Source: Betaproteobacteria bacterium Ga0077523 (GTDB taxonomy: Bacteria; Pseudomonadota; Gammaproteobacteria; Burkholderiales; Ga0077523). Taken from it: DNA of 64,000 bases. A program made the position numbers and the translations under genes. The notes under the pieces are model-generated. The model searched no databases, was not told the origin of the DNA, and saw nothing but the letters and a program-made list of their open reading frames with translations. This document shows, piece by piece, positions 38,876-51,683 of this stretch (position 1 is the first letter of the stretch; every line of letters begins with the position of its first letter). The stretch spans positions 36,816 to 100,815 of the forward strand of contig LNDQ01000135.1 in assembly GCA_001464695.1 (NCBI GenBank), read 5' to 3'.

Positions 38876-39790
38876 TCACCGATGCCCCTCGAGCTGCGCC
38901 CACATCTCCTTGTCCCGCTGCGCCGTCCAGATGCGCGGATCGCGGTAGCCGGTCGCCTCGTCGAAGGCACGACTCACGTCGAACGGCATGCAGTGGTCGA
39001 AGATGACCCAGTGCCCGAACTTGGGCTTCAGCGTGTCGTAAGTCTGCTTGTACACCTCGCGCAGGTTCTTGACGAAGGCCCTCGTGTCCGTCAGACCCTT
39101 CGCCACCTGCGCCGTGCCGAGCAACGCATCGCCCCGTCCCGGCACGAGGGCCTCCGGCTGCAGCGCCGCGATGCGATCCAGGGTCGCAGGCCAATCGGTG
39201 AGGTAGGCGTCGCCCGTGTACGGCGTGGCCGCGAACTCCACCAGATCGCCGCTGAACAGCACCTTCTGCTGCGGCAGCCACACCACCGTGTCGCCCTTCG
39301 TGTGCCCCCGACCGAGGTGCATGATGCGCACTTCCAGCTTGCCCATCCACAGGGTCATCGCCTCTTCGAACACGATGGTGGGCCAGGTGAGCCCGGGGAT
39401 CGACTCCACCGCCTGGAACAGCCGCGGGAAGCGTTCGATCTCGGATTTCATGTCGGCCTCACCGCGCTCGACGATCAGGTCGTAGGTGCCCCGGCTCGCG
39501 ATGACCTGCTGCGCTCCATAGGCGCTCGCGCCGAGCACGCGCACCGCATGGTAGTGGGACATGACGACGTACTTGATCGGCTTGTCGGTCACCTCGCGGA
39601 TGCGCCGGATCACGTCCTGCGCCATCACCGGTGTCGCCTGGGTGTCGATCACCATCACGCCGTCGTCGCCGATGACGATGCCGGTATTGGGATCGCCCTC
39701 GGCGGTGTAGGCATAGGCGCAATCGGCGAGCTTCGTGAAGCTCACCTTCTTCACTTCCAGATCCGCCTGCGATGCGAATTTCTTTTCCAT
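38876..39790 (-). CDS. MBL-fold hydrolase-like protein with altered metal site, last gene of the liv operon
   Basis: 304 aa, metallo-beta-lactamase fold. The usual HxHxDH motif is replaced by HYHAVR (YVVMSHYHAVRVLGASAYGA). Later ligands are partly kept (IMHLGRGHTKGD, FSGDLVEF) but the final PGHG is PGRG. I recognise this as a subgroup often annotated only as MBL-fold hydrolase. The frame is open further upstream, but the ATG at 39790 after CGGAG fits the family. It starts 13 nt after livF, so it is the last gene of livHMGF-MBL. Role unknown; perhaps a thioester or ester hydrolase for the imported substrate. Confidence 0.82.
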   Translation of the reverse strand: MEKKFASQADLEVKKVSFTKLADCAYAYTAEGDPNTGIVIGDDGVMVIDTQATPVMAQDVIRRIREVTDKPIKYVVMSHYHAVRVLGASAYGAQQVIASRGTYDLIVERGEADMKSEIERFPRLFQAVESIPGLTWPTIVFEEAMTLWMGKLEVRIMHLGRGHTKGDTVVWLPQQKVLFSGDLVEFAATPYTGDAYLTDWPATLDRIAALQPEALVPGRGDALLGTAQVAKGLTDTRAFVKNLREVYKQTYDTLKPKFGHWVIFDHCMPFDVSRAFDEATGYRDPRIWTAQRDKEMWAQLEGHR

Positions 39791-39803
39791 GACGTTTCTC
39801 CGT

Positions 39804-40534
<731 letters not shown>

Positions 40535-40538
<4 letters not shown>

Positions 40539-41308
40539 TGCAGCGTCGCCCCGGTGGCACCCGCGCCGAGGTACGCGGCCACCACCGCCGGATTCGCGCG
40601 GACCTCCTCGGCAGTACCCTCGGCGAGCTTGCGACCATAGTCGAGCACCAGGACGTGGTCCGACACGCCCATGACGAGCTTCATGTCGTGTTCCACCAGG
40701 ACCACCGTGACACCGCTCGCGGCGATGTCCCGGATCAGTTCGCGCATCGCCCCTTTCTCGGTGGGATTGAGCCCCGCGGCCGGCTCATCGAGAAACAGCA
40801 GCTTCGGTTTGAGCGCCAGCGCTCGCGCGATCTCGAGGCGTTTCAGGACCCCGTAGGGCAACGCCTCGGCGAGGCGCAGCGCGTACTCGTGCACGCCCAC
40901 GAACCGCATCAGTTCCATGGCCTCGTCACGACAAGTGCCGTCCGCGCGCCGCAGGCCGGGAAAGTGGAACAGCGCCGGCAGCAACCGCTGCGACAACCGC
41001 AGGTGCGCCCCGACCATCACATTCTCGAGCGCGTTCATGTGGTGACAGACCTGCAGGTTCTGGAACGTGCGCGCCACGCCGCGCCGGGCGAGCTGATCCG
41101 GCGACCGGCCGGAAACGACTTCGCCGTGCAGCTTCACGGTACCTTCGGACGGACGATAGACACCGGTGATCACGTTGAACAGCGTGGTCTTGCCGGCCCC
41201 GTTGGGCCCGATCACCGAGTGCACACGCCCGGCGCTGACGGCGTAGTCGATGCCGGCGAGCGCCTGGACGCCGCCGAAGCGCTTGGCGATGCCGTTCAAT
41301 TCAAGCAT
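40535..41308 (-). CDS. livG: Branched-chain-type ABC transporter ATP-binding protein LivG
   Basis: 257 aa ATPase. Walker A IGPNGAGKTTLFNVITGVY, the LivG-type signature LPYGVLKRLEIARALA and Walker B LLFLDEPAAGLNPTEKG. The C-terminal LDYGRKLAEGTAEEVRANP is subtype-typical. It overlaps livM by 8 nt and livF by 4 nt. Confidence 0.95.
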
Positions 41309-42227
41309 GACGCAGGCGCCGCAGGATGGTGGGAACGAGGCCGCGCGGCAGCAGCACCATCACGAGAATCAGCAGCGCTCCGAACACCACCATCTCCCAC
41401 CCCTCGAACTCCGCGAGCAACTGCGGCAACGCGGTGAGCAGCGCCGCACCGAACACCGATCCATGCACCGATGCCATGCCGCCCACCACCACCATGGTGA
41501 CCAGCTCGATCGAATGCAGGAAGCTCGCGACCTGCGGCGTGATGAAACCCACGTAGTGCGCGAACAGCGAGCCGGCGAAGCTCGCGAATACGGCGGAAAT
41601 GGTGAACACACGCGCCTTGTAGCGGGCGACATCGACGCCAACGGATTGGGCCGCCGCTTCCGATCCGTGCAAGGCGCGCAGTGCCCGGCCCACGGGCGAG
41701 TCCACCAGGTTGCCGGCGAACCACGCCGCCAGCCACAGGCAGGCCGCGATGATCCAGTACCACTGGAACTCGCCGGTGGGGGCCCACCCTGCCACGTTCA
41801 ACGCATCGACCGGCATGCCGTCCGGGCCACCGGTCCACGCACTTTCGTTGGTGATGACAATCGACACGATGATGCCCAAGCCGAGCGTGGCCATCGCGAG
41901 GTAATGGCCCCTCAAGCGCAGGATGGGGCGTGCCACGGCGAAGGCGAGCAGACCCGTGCCCACCATGCCCGCACCCATGGCCACCAATGGCGGCCAGCCG
42001 TAGCGCGCAGTGAGTATCGCCGAGGTATAGGCACCGAGCCCGAAGAACCCGGCGTGGCCCAGGCTCACCTGCCCCGCGTAGCCCATGACCAGGTTCAGCC
42101 CGATCACCGCGATGGCGTTGATGCCGATGCGGTTCACGACGTCCAGTACGTAAGTGTTGGGGAGCAGCCAGGGCAGCACGACCAGCAGCGCTGCCAGCGC
42201 CAGCAGGGCTTTCCAGCGGCTCGTCAT
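41301..42227 (-). CDS. livM: Branched-chain-type ABC transporter permease LivM
   Basis: 308 aa inner-membrane permease, about 8-9 helices. Family segments: NLVMGYAGQVSLGHAGFFGLG, LRLRGHYLAMATLGLGIIVS (coupling region), SPVGRALRALHGSEAAAQSV and VVGGMASVHGSVFGAALLTA. The ATG at 42227 overlaps the livH stop (ATGA). Confidence 0.95.
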   Translation of the reverse strand: MTSRWKALLALAALLVVLPWLLPNTYVLDVVNRIGINAIAVIGLNLVMGYAGQVSLGHAGFFGLGAYTSAILTARYGWPPLVAMGAGMVGTGLLAFAVARPILRLRGHYLAMATLGLGIIVSIVITNESAWTGGPDGMPVDALNVAGWAPTGEFQWYWIIAACLWLAAWFAGNLVDSPVGRALRALHGSEAAAQSVGVDVARYKARVFTISAVFASFAGSLFAHYVGFITPQVASFLHSIELVTMVVVGGMASVHGSVFGAALLTALPQLLAEFEGWEMVVFGALLILVMVLLPRGLVPTILRRLRHA

Positions 42228-43114
42228 ACCCGGTCCACAGCTCGGGATCCGAAGATCCCGCGTGGCAGGAAAAAGAGCACCAGCAGGATCAGCACGAACG
42301 GCACGGCGTCCTTGTACGCCGACGAGATGTACCCGGCCGTCATCGCTTCCGCGAGACCCAGAATCAACCCGCCTGCAACCGCCCCGGCGCCGCTGCCGAG
42401 ACCACCCAGCGTCGCCGCAACGAAACCCTTGAGTCCGAGCATGAGACCTGCATCGTAGGACGTCATCGTGATCGGCGCCGCCAGCGCACCCGCGATGGCA
42501 CCCAGCGCCCCCGACAGCGCGAAGGCCACCAGCCACACGCGTCGCGTGTCGATGCCCACCAGTTGCGCGCCGAGCCGGTTGTACGACGACGCGAGCATCG
42601 CCTTGCCGAAGCGCGTGCGGTTGAAGAAGACCCAGAGGACGACCACGACCAGCGCCGACACCGCCATCACCCACAGGCTCTGCGGCAGCAGGCTCGCCCC
42701 GCCGATGGCGAGCGGTGTATCGCCGCTGAAAGGCTGCAACGCGTGCTGGCCCTTGCCGAAGATCACCTGGGCCAGGCCCTGGATCAGGATCGAAGCGCCG
42801 ATGGTGATGATGATGAGAGTCACCACCTCCGCGTCGCGCGCGGGCTCGATGGCCACCTTGTCGATCAGCACACCCGCGACGACGGCGACCAGCACCGCCC
42901 CCAGGATCGCGAGCGGCAGTGCCAGCCCCGCGGCCGCGAGAAACACCGAGACCATGCCGCCCAGCATGATGAACTCGCCCTGGGCGAAATTGATGACGCC
43001 GCTCGCGTTGAAGATGATGGCGAAGCCGAGTGCCGCCAGCGCATAGATCGAACCGCTGGTGAGCCCCGAGAAGAGGAACTGCAGGAATTCCGCCACGTAC
43101 TCGCTTCGCGTCAC
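42224..43114 (-). CDS. livH: Branched-chain-type ABC transporter permease LivH
   Basis: 296 aa inner-membrane permease. Family segments: SGSIYALAALGFAIIFNASG, VINFAQGEFIMLGGMVSVFL, NRTRFGKAMLASSYNRLGAQ and LGGLGSGAGAVAGGLILGLA. It is the first gene of livHMGF-MBL, divergent from the IclR regulator; a long inverted repeat lies in the shared promoter. Confidence 0.95.
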   Translation of the reverse strand: MTRSEYVAEFLQFLFSGLTSGSIYALAALGFAIIFNASGVINFAQGEFIMLGGMVSVFLAAAGLALPLAILGAVLVAVVAGVLIDKVAIEPARDAEVVTLIIITIGASILIQGLAQVIFGKGQHALQPFSGDTPLAIGGASLLPQSLWVMAVSALVVVVLWVFFNRTRFGKAMLASSYNRLGAQLVGIDTRRVWLVAFALSGALGAIAGALAAPITMTSYDAGLMLGLKGFVAATLGGLGSGAGAVAGGLILGLAEAMTAGYISSAYKDAVPFVLILLVLFFLPRGIFGSRAVDRV

Positions 43115-43172
43115 GCAACGCCGCTGGTGCGTCCGGACGACTCCTCCCTGGGTTTGTAACCGCGCCTGAGGA

Positions 43173-43212
43173 CGATTACGATTAGGTGAATTGATTGCAT
43201 GAATCGTAATCG
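43173..43212. promoter_or_regulatory. Inverted repeat between livH and the IclR gene, candidate operator
   Basis: CGATTACGATT at 43173-43183 and AATCGTAATCG at 43202-43212, perfect 11-bp arms with an 18-nt A/T-rich spacer. It lies 59 nt from the livH start and 10 nt from the IclR ATG, so binding would control both. IclR-family proteins often bind such widely spaced or paired palindromes. Confidence 0.6.
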
Positions 43213-43221
43213 CCCCCTAGC

Positions 43222-44058
43222 ATGCGGTCAAATCCGATGGCCAACCGCTCCGCCGCCCCGCGCGCCAATCCACGCACCGCCCCCCGCACCCCCCAGGGGA
43301 TCCAGTCGCTCGAGACCGGCGGCGCGCTGCTGCGCGCGCTCGTCGTCCGCGGTGGTCCGACCATGCTGAAGGACCTCGCGGCCGACGCCGGCATGCCCCC
43401 GGCCAAGGCGCACCGCTATCTGGTGAGCTTCATCCGGCTGGGACTCGTGGAACAGGATCCGGTCACCGGCTGGTACGACCTCGGCAGCTTCGCGCTCGGC
43501 CTGGGTCTCGCTGCGCTTGCGCGCATCGACGCCGTGCGCCTTGCCGGACCGATGATGATCGACCTTGCCGCCCGCCTCGACACCACCGTGGCTGCGGCAG
43601 TCTGGGGCAACCGAGGTCCCACCATCGTGCGCTGGGAGGAATCGACGCAGGCCGTGATCGTCTACCTGAGGGCCGGCGCGGTCATGCCCTTGCTCGCCTC
43701 CGCCATCGGCCGCTGCTTCGCCGCGTGGATGCCGGCGTCGCGCACCGCGATGCTGCTCGAACCCGAACTGGCGGCCGCGGCGCGGTCCCGGCGCCCAGGC
43801 CTGCCAACTTCACGGCGCACCTTTGAAGCGGCGATGACGGGCATTCGCAGCCAGGGCATTGCCCAGGCTGAAGGCACCTTGCTGCCGGGGATCAGCGCCG
43901 TGGCCGTCCCCGTGTTCGACCACCGTGGCGAGATGGTACTGGCATTGAGTGCACTGGGTTATTCGGGCGGTTTCGACGCCAGCCTGGACGGCAAACCGGC
44001 CCGCGCACTGCGCGCCGCCAGCCGCGAACTGTCGATCCGGCTCGGCGCCCTCGTCTGA
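43222..44058 (+). CDS. IclR-family transcriptional regulator
   Basis: 278 aa. The winged helix-turn-helix (GGALLRALVVRGGPTMLKDL, MPPAKAHRYLVSFIRLGLVE) is followed by an effector-binding domain (TVAAAVWGNRGPTIVRWEES, GISAVAVPVFDHRGEMVLAL). It is divergent from livH and next to acetoacetyl-CoA synthetase. It probably regulates the liv operon through the 43173-43212 repeat. The start could be 43222 or the in-frame ATG at 43237. Confidence 0.9.
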   Translation: MRSNPMANRSAAPRANPRTAPRTPQGIQSLETGGALLRALVVRGGPTMLKDLAADAGMPPAKAHRYLVSFIRLGLVEQDPVTGWYDLGSFALGLGLAALARIDAVRLAGPMMIDLAARLDTTVAAAVWGNRGPTIVRWEESTQAVIVYLRAGAVMPLLASAIGRCFAAWMPASRTAMLLEPELAAAARSRRPGLPTSRRTFEAAMTGIRSQGIAQAEGTLLPGISAVAVPVFDHRGEMVLALSALGYSGGFDASLDGKPARALRAASRELSIRLGALV

Positions 44059-44193
44059 CGTAGCGCTCTCACCGGGGGCCAGCCCTCTCATGGTGGCCCG
44101 TCAGTGGCTGAGGCGGCGCGGCGATTGCCGCACTGCAGCGAGGTGCGTACCATTTCGCGCCTCCCCGCCGCCGTCCGCCCCTTGGAGTCCGCA

Positions 44194-46146
<1,953 letters not shown>

Positions 46147-46179
46147 AAAAAAAGAGGGCGACCCGAAACCGGGCCGCCC
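46147..46179 (-). terminator. Intrinsic terminator for the minus-strand MCP gene
   Basis: A stem GGGCG.CCCG/CGGG.CGCCC (one mismatch) with a 4-nt loop. On the minus strand it is followed by CTCTTTTTTT. It lies 45 nt past the MCP stop and directly against the end of the acetoacetyl-CoA synthetase gene. Confidence 0.75.
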
Positions 46180-46223
46180 CGTGCACGCTTCGCCCGAAGC
46201 GCGTCACTCACCACTGGAAACCG

Positions 46224-47726
46224 TTACATCCGGAACCGCCGTACCGCGGCGTCGAGCTCCTGCGCGAGGCCATCGAGTTCGGCGCTGGCGCGGGCCGTGG
46301 TCTCGGCCCCGGCCGCCGTGCCCTGTGCCGAATCGCGGATCGAATCCACGTTCGACGCAATCTCGGCGGCCGCCGTGCTCTGCTCCTCGGCGGCCGACGC
46401 GATCTGCCCGTTCATGTCGTTGATGCTCTCGATCGCCTGCGCGATGCCGGACAGCGCTTCGGCCATGCGGTGGGCGAAATCGGCGCTCTCATGTGCGGCC
46501 CCGGCGCTCGCCGTCATCGCTGCCGCCACGTCGCGCACGCCCGCCTGCAGGCGCACGATCATCTGCTCGATCTCGCGGGTGGATTCCTGGGTCCGCGAAG
46601 CGAGCGTGCGGACCTCGTCAGCCACCACGGCGAACCCGCGGCCCTGCTCGCCGGCGCGCGCGGCTTCGATCGCCGCATTGAGTGCCAGCAGGTTGGTCTG
46701 TTCGGCGACACCCTTGATGACGTCCAGCACCTTGCCGATGCCCTCGCCTTCGTGCTGCAACCGCGCCACCAGCACCCCGGCTTCGCCGGTCTGGGTGACG
46801 AGCTGCTGCGCCTTCTCGCGGGTGCCCGCGACCACGTTCATGCCGTCCTGGGAGTTGTCCCGGGCGCGGTGGGCGGCCTCCGCTGCATTGGAAGCACCCC
46901 GGGCCACTTCCTCCACGGCGTGGCGCAATTCGGCGATGGATTCCGCGGCATGCTCGGTCTGGCCGCGCTGGCGCTCGGTCGCGCTGCGAGCGTCGGTCAC
47001 GACTTGGGACAGCGCCTGCGTCGCGCGGTGCAGGCGGCCGGCCGTGCCGACCACCTGGGCCATGGTGGCGGCGAGAGCGTCCATGAACTGGTTGAACCCG
47101 ACCGCGAACGCGCTCTTCGCGTCCGGATGCCGGTAAGTGAGATCGACGCTGCCATCCACGACGGCCAGATGACGGCCGATCGCGTGGATCTCTTCGGCCT
47201 GGCGCGCCTCGCGCCGGAACTGCGTCGCGAGATACACCAGCATCGCACTCTCGACCACCACGTACAGCGCATGCACCAGAACGATGTGGAATCCCGTGTT
47301 CTGCTCGAAGACCCACACCCCGGTGCCGCTGCGCTGCAGAAAATCGAATGCGAGGTGATGCACGGCGATCACCACGGTACCCGTCACGATGGGCAGCCAG
47401 TCGCGGTAGTACAGCAGCACGGCCAGCAGGACGAACACGCCGAAGTGCAGTTCGAGCATGCCGTGGCTCTGGTGGATGTGGAGCGCGGTGAAGATCATGA
47501 ACGCCGCGCCCATCGCGCAACGGGTCACGACGCTGCCGGGTGCCATGAACACGAGGACCGTAGGCACGATAGCCGCAGGCAGGCCGATCAGCAGTGCCGG
47601 CCACCACGTGCCGTGCCAAGGCGCCAGCGCCAGGGCGAGTACCAGGAGTGCCCAGGCGATCCCGAGCATCACGCGATCGGCGTGGGTGTTGAGGGCAGCG
47701 AGAGTGAACTCGTCGGTTCGCCTCAC
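46224..47726 (-). CDS. Methyl-accepting chemotaxis protein with six-helix membrane sensor
   Basis: 500 aa. Residues ~15-170 form six predicted membrane helices with almost no periplasmic loop, rich in histidine (ALHIHQSHGMLELHFG, VIAVHHLAFDFLQ, HIVLVHALYVVVE). A signalling coil follows, with the hairpin tip [20 protein letters not shown]. No clear HAMP was seen. The membrane histidines suggest heme or metal binding, hence redox or oxygen sensing, but that is inference. The GTG start at 47726 overlaps the stop of the DUF6436 gene, so the two are coupled. Confidence 0.9.
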   Translation of the reverse strand: MRRTDEFTLAALNTHADRVMLGIAWALLVLALALAPWHGTWWPALLIGLPAAIVPTVLVFMAPGSVVTRCAMGAAFMIFTALHIHQSHGMLELHFGVFVLLAVLLYYRDWLPIVTGTVVIAVHHLAFDFLQRSGTGVWVFEQNTGFHIVLVHALYVVVESAMLVYLATQFRREARQAEEIHAIGRHLAVVDGSVDLTYRHPDAKSAFAVGFNQFMDALAATMAQVVGTAGRLHRATQALSQVVTDARSATERQRGQTEHAAESIAELRHAVEEVARGASNAAEAAHRARDNSQDGMNVVAGTREKAQQLVTQTGEAGVLVARLQHEGEGIGKVLDVIKGVAEQTNLLALNAAIEAARAGEQGRGFAVVADEVRTLASRTQESTREIEQMIVRLQAGVRDVAAAMTASAGAAHESADFAHRMAEALSGIAQAIESINDMNGQIASAAEEQSTAAAEIASNVDSIRDSAQGTAAGAETTARASAELDGLAQELDAAVRRFRM

Positions 47727-48439
47727 GGGCGTCCCCCCGGCTCAGCGCTCGACTCGGCAGCCCGCGCGGTCTGCAATGCGGATCCATGGCCGCCACGGTT
47801 GCAGAAGCAGCCCATCATCGCTGCCGCGCGCGGCGTTGCCAGGTCCGCCGATCGGACCGACTTCGCCACGGCCGCTTCGACCGGGCCGCCACGGGCAGTG
47901 CTGCAGCGTGCGATGTCTGCGTAAGGTCCGAGGTAGACCGGACGTCCCGCCGGATCGAAGACGGCGGCTGCCGGCGCGGCCGGCAGGTTGCGCCAGAGCA
48001 GTTCGGATTCCGCCGGGGTGAGGCGTGGCAGGCGGTCGATACCACGGGCCGGTGTCGATGCCGGACCGGGGGCATCGGCCACTGCGAAGATCACCCCATC
48101 GGCTTGATGGCGTGCCACCAGCGCCAGGAAGTGCTCGTCGGCGACGCGGCTGCAGGCGCAACTCGAATCGCGCAGGTGCACCACCACCGTGCGCGACGCC
48201 GTGCCGGGGACCGACTGGAGACGGGCGACGGCGCTGGCATCCAGGCCCGCCGCATCGAACTGGGCAAACTGGTCGGCCGCCATGCCGGGTTCCACGGCGG
48301 GACCAAGGCCGGTGGCCTGCCACTGCCAGAACAGCCACGCGGTGGTTCCGAGCCAGGCCACGAACAGGCCCGCGGCCGCGAGCTTGCGCCGTTCACCGGT
48401 GACGGCCGCTGCCGCCGAACCTTGCCATCGAAGCTCCAT
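47723..48439 (-). CDS. DUF6436-type thioredoxin-like membrane-anchored protein
   Basis: 238 aa. One N-terminal membrane anchor (LAAAGLFVAWLGTTAWLFW) is followed by a periplasmic thioredoxin-like region with VVVHLRDSSCACSRVADEHF; the CAC pair is where a CxxC would sit. C-terminal ..MMGCFCNRGGHGS adds two cysteines. I recognise it as DUF6436. It is translationally coupled to the downstream MCP (GTGA), which hints at a joint redox-sensing role; no function is established. Confidence 0.8.
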   Translation of the reverse strand: MELRWQGSAAAAVTGERRKLAAAGLFVAWLGTTAWLFWQWQATGLGPAVEPGMAADQFAQFDAAGLDASAVARLQSVPGTASRTVVVHLRDSSCACSRVADEHFLALVARHQADGVIFAVADAPGPASTPARGIDRLPRLTPAESELLWRNLPAAPAAAVFDPAGRPVYLGPYADIARCSTARGGPVEAAVAKSVRSADLATPRAAAMMGCFCNRGGHGSALQTARAAESSAEPGGRP

Positions 48440-48485
48440 GGGTCATCATTACGGCAGGACCTGGCAGGATTTGAGCACTGATTGC

Positions 48486-48508
48486 GACTGTCGAACCGTC
48501 TGACAGTC
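48486..48508. promoter_or_regulatory. Inverted repeat upstream of the HMA metallochaperone gene
   Basis: GACTGTC and GACAGTC, perfect 7-bp arms with a 9-nt spacer, in the 110-nt gap between divergent DUF6436 and HMA genes. It could be an operator for either. It does not match the CueR consensus. Confidence 0.35.
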
Positions 48509-48549
48509 CCTGGAGTCCCCCGAACTTATCCCCCCAACGAGGCCCGTCC

Positions 48550-48756
48550 ATGGATCGAATCACCCTCAAGGTCGGCGGCATGACCTGCAACGGCTGCGTG
48601 GCCAGCGTCACGCGGGTCGTCCGGGCGCTGCCCGGGGTCACGTCGGCGGATGTATCCCTGTCCGACGGTTCGGCCGCCGTCGAATTCGATCCGGGACGCA
48701 CCTCGGCAGAGCAGATCAAGCACGCGATCGAGATGGCGGGGTACCAACCCGGCTGA
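48550..48756 (+). CDS. Heavy-metal-associated domain protein (CopZ-like metallochaperone)
   Basis: 68 aa, one HMA domain. It has the metal-binding GGMTCNGCVASVTRVVRALP (CxxC) and the C-terminal IKHAIEMAGYQPG. Soluble CopZ/Atx1-type proteins carry Cu(I) to exporters. GAGG lies 8 nt ahead of the ATG. No copper ATPase or CueR gene is adjacent, so it is an orphan chaperone here; mercury-type binding is less likely. Confidence 0.92.
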   Translation: MDRITLKVGGMTCNGCVASVTRVVRALPGVTSADVSLSDGSAAVEFDPGRTSAEQIKHAIEMAGYQPG

Positions 48757-49150
48757 CCCGATTGGCACGGTTGGCATCGATCGACGCACGGGGGCAGATT
48801 CGCCGGTGCGCGACGACGGCGGGAACCTCCGCCCCGATGCTGAGATTCACCGGGGGCGCGCCCGCGCCGGAACATGGACTTGGAGCACGGGGGCATCCGA
48901 TTCCTCCGGATCGATGGAGGTTTCGGTTGATCGCTGGTTGCCGCGTCGCGACAATCGCGCCGCGCCTGGCCTCCTGCAGTGCCTGGCCACCATGCTCGAC
49001 TGTCCCTCGACCAGACCGGCTGCGGCCAGCACCGGCGCGGCGCGGGAAAGTCGTGGCCCGAAGCATGCTTTTTCGGCGGTTGGCTGGCGCGCTGCCCCCG
49101 TCCCGAACCGTGATGACCCTGGAACCCCGAATCCCGACGCCGCTGCCCCG
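48757..49150. other. 394-nt gap without a supported gene
   Basis: Open frames here on both strands have no recognisable protein family and differ from neighbouring codon patterns. No tRNA, terminator or repeat of families A-C was found. It should hold the promoter of the diguanylate cyclase gene, but no clear -10/-35 pair is visible. Confidence 0.6.
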
Positions 49151-50833
<1,683 letters not shown>

Positions 50834-50836
50834 CCG

Positions 50837-51661
50837 CTAGAAAAACGCCATCGTCCGGATTTCGATGCTCGAGCGCGTGCGCGCATCGGGCGCGGTGGTC
50901 GGATCGGTGAAGGCGCTGTGGCCCATGAAGCGGGCGCGCCCGTCGGTCTCGGAGTCGTAAGTCTTCAGCAGCAGCGCCTGGCTCGGTTCCATCAGCGGGA
51001 AGTACCACCAGCGGTGGGCCTCGGCATGGCGCATCACGAAGATCTCGCCGGTGCGCTCGCGGTAGCGCAGGATCATCTTGATGAGATCGTCGTCGCCCGA
51101 CGTGGTCGCGTCGCACATGGCGAGCGGCATCTCCTCGACGCGGTTGTTGAACGGCAGCCAGAAGTTGTAGAACGCGACGCGACGCTGCAACAGCTCCTCG
51201 GCCTCGTCCGGCAGGATCTGCTGCACCCGCAGCGGCCCCGAGTGCGGCGTGAAATCGCAGTGCACCAGCAGTACCGGGGCTCGTTGCGTGGTCGAGTCCT
51301 CGGCCGTCTGCTTGCGCTCGTTCACCTTGGACCGGATGGTGTGGTCGAAGATCTTCACGCGCCTCGCACCCACGTGCTTGCGGATGAACTCGGTCACCTG
51401 CGGGTAGAGCTGCGACTCGATGGCCGAGTTGTTTTCCCAGCCGTCGAACGTGTGGGAGAACGGCTGCAGCTCGAAGCCTTCGCGGTCGAGGGAGAACCGG
51501 TCGACGCGCGACCAGCCGTCGAACACGGACATCTCGCGCGGATCATCGCCGGGCTGGTGCGGGTCGACCGGTTCTTCGGGCTCGTAGAAAAAGATCTCGG
51601 GGACCTTGCCGTTGTCGAGCGTGTAGTTGAAGGTGGAACGTACGAACGGTTCGCGTTTCAT
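50837..51661 (-). CDS. CmcJ/NvfI-family oxidoreductase (putative Fe(II)/2-oxoglutarate-type)
   Basis: 274 aa. I recognise the CmcJ/NvfI family by N-terminal VRSTFNYTLDNGKVPEIFFY, APVLLVHCDFTPHSGPLRVQ, VAFYNFWLPFNNRVEEMPLA, HRWWYFPLMEPSQALLLKTY and the end ARTRSSIEIRTMAFF. HCD (HxD) and a later His are candidate iron ligands. Known members act in cephamycin methoxylation (CmcJ) or fungal meroterpenoid oxidation (NvfI); bacterial relatives in catabolic operons are uncharacterised. The ATG at 51661 is 22 nt after the SDR stop. It is the last gene of the GST-SDR-CmcJ-like operon. Confidence 0.87.
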   Translation of the reverse strand: MKREPFVRSTFNYTLDNGKVPEIFFYEPEEPVDPHQPGDDPREMSVFDGWSRVDRFSLDREGFELQPFSHTFDGWENNSAIESQLYPQVTEFIRKHVGARRVKIFDHTIRSKVNERKQTAEDSTTQRAPVLLVHCDFTPHSGPLRVQQILPDEAEELLQRRVAFYNFWLPFNNRVEEMPLAMCDATTSGDDDLIKMILRYRERTGEIFVMRHAEAHRWWYFPLMEPSQALLLKTYDSETDGRARFMGHSAFTDPTTAPDARTRSSIEIRTMAFF

Positions 51662-51683
51662 GGGTCGAGCTCCTCGAAGAAAG

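Noticed and set aside
44062..44090. A possible family C repeat fragment (GGGGCCAGCCCTCTCATGG) ahead of acetoacetyl-CoA synthetase
   Set aside because: Only a short partial match without the flanking arms; could be chance in GC-rich sequence.
48757..48790. TGGCAC..GCAT resembling a sigma-54 promoter before the diguanylate cyclase gene
   Set aside because: The GG and GC elements are 8 nt apart instead of 10.
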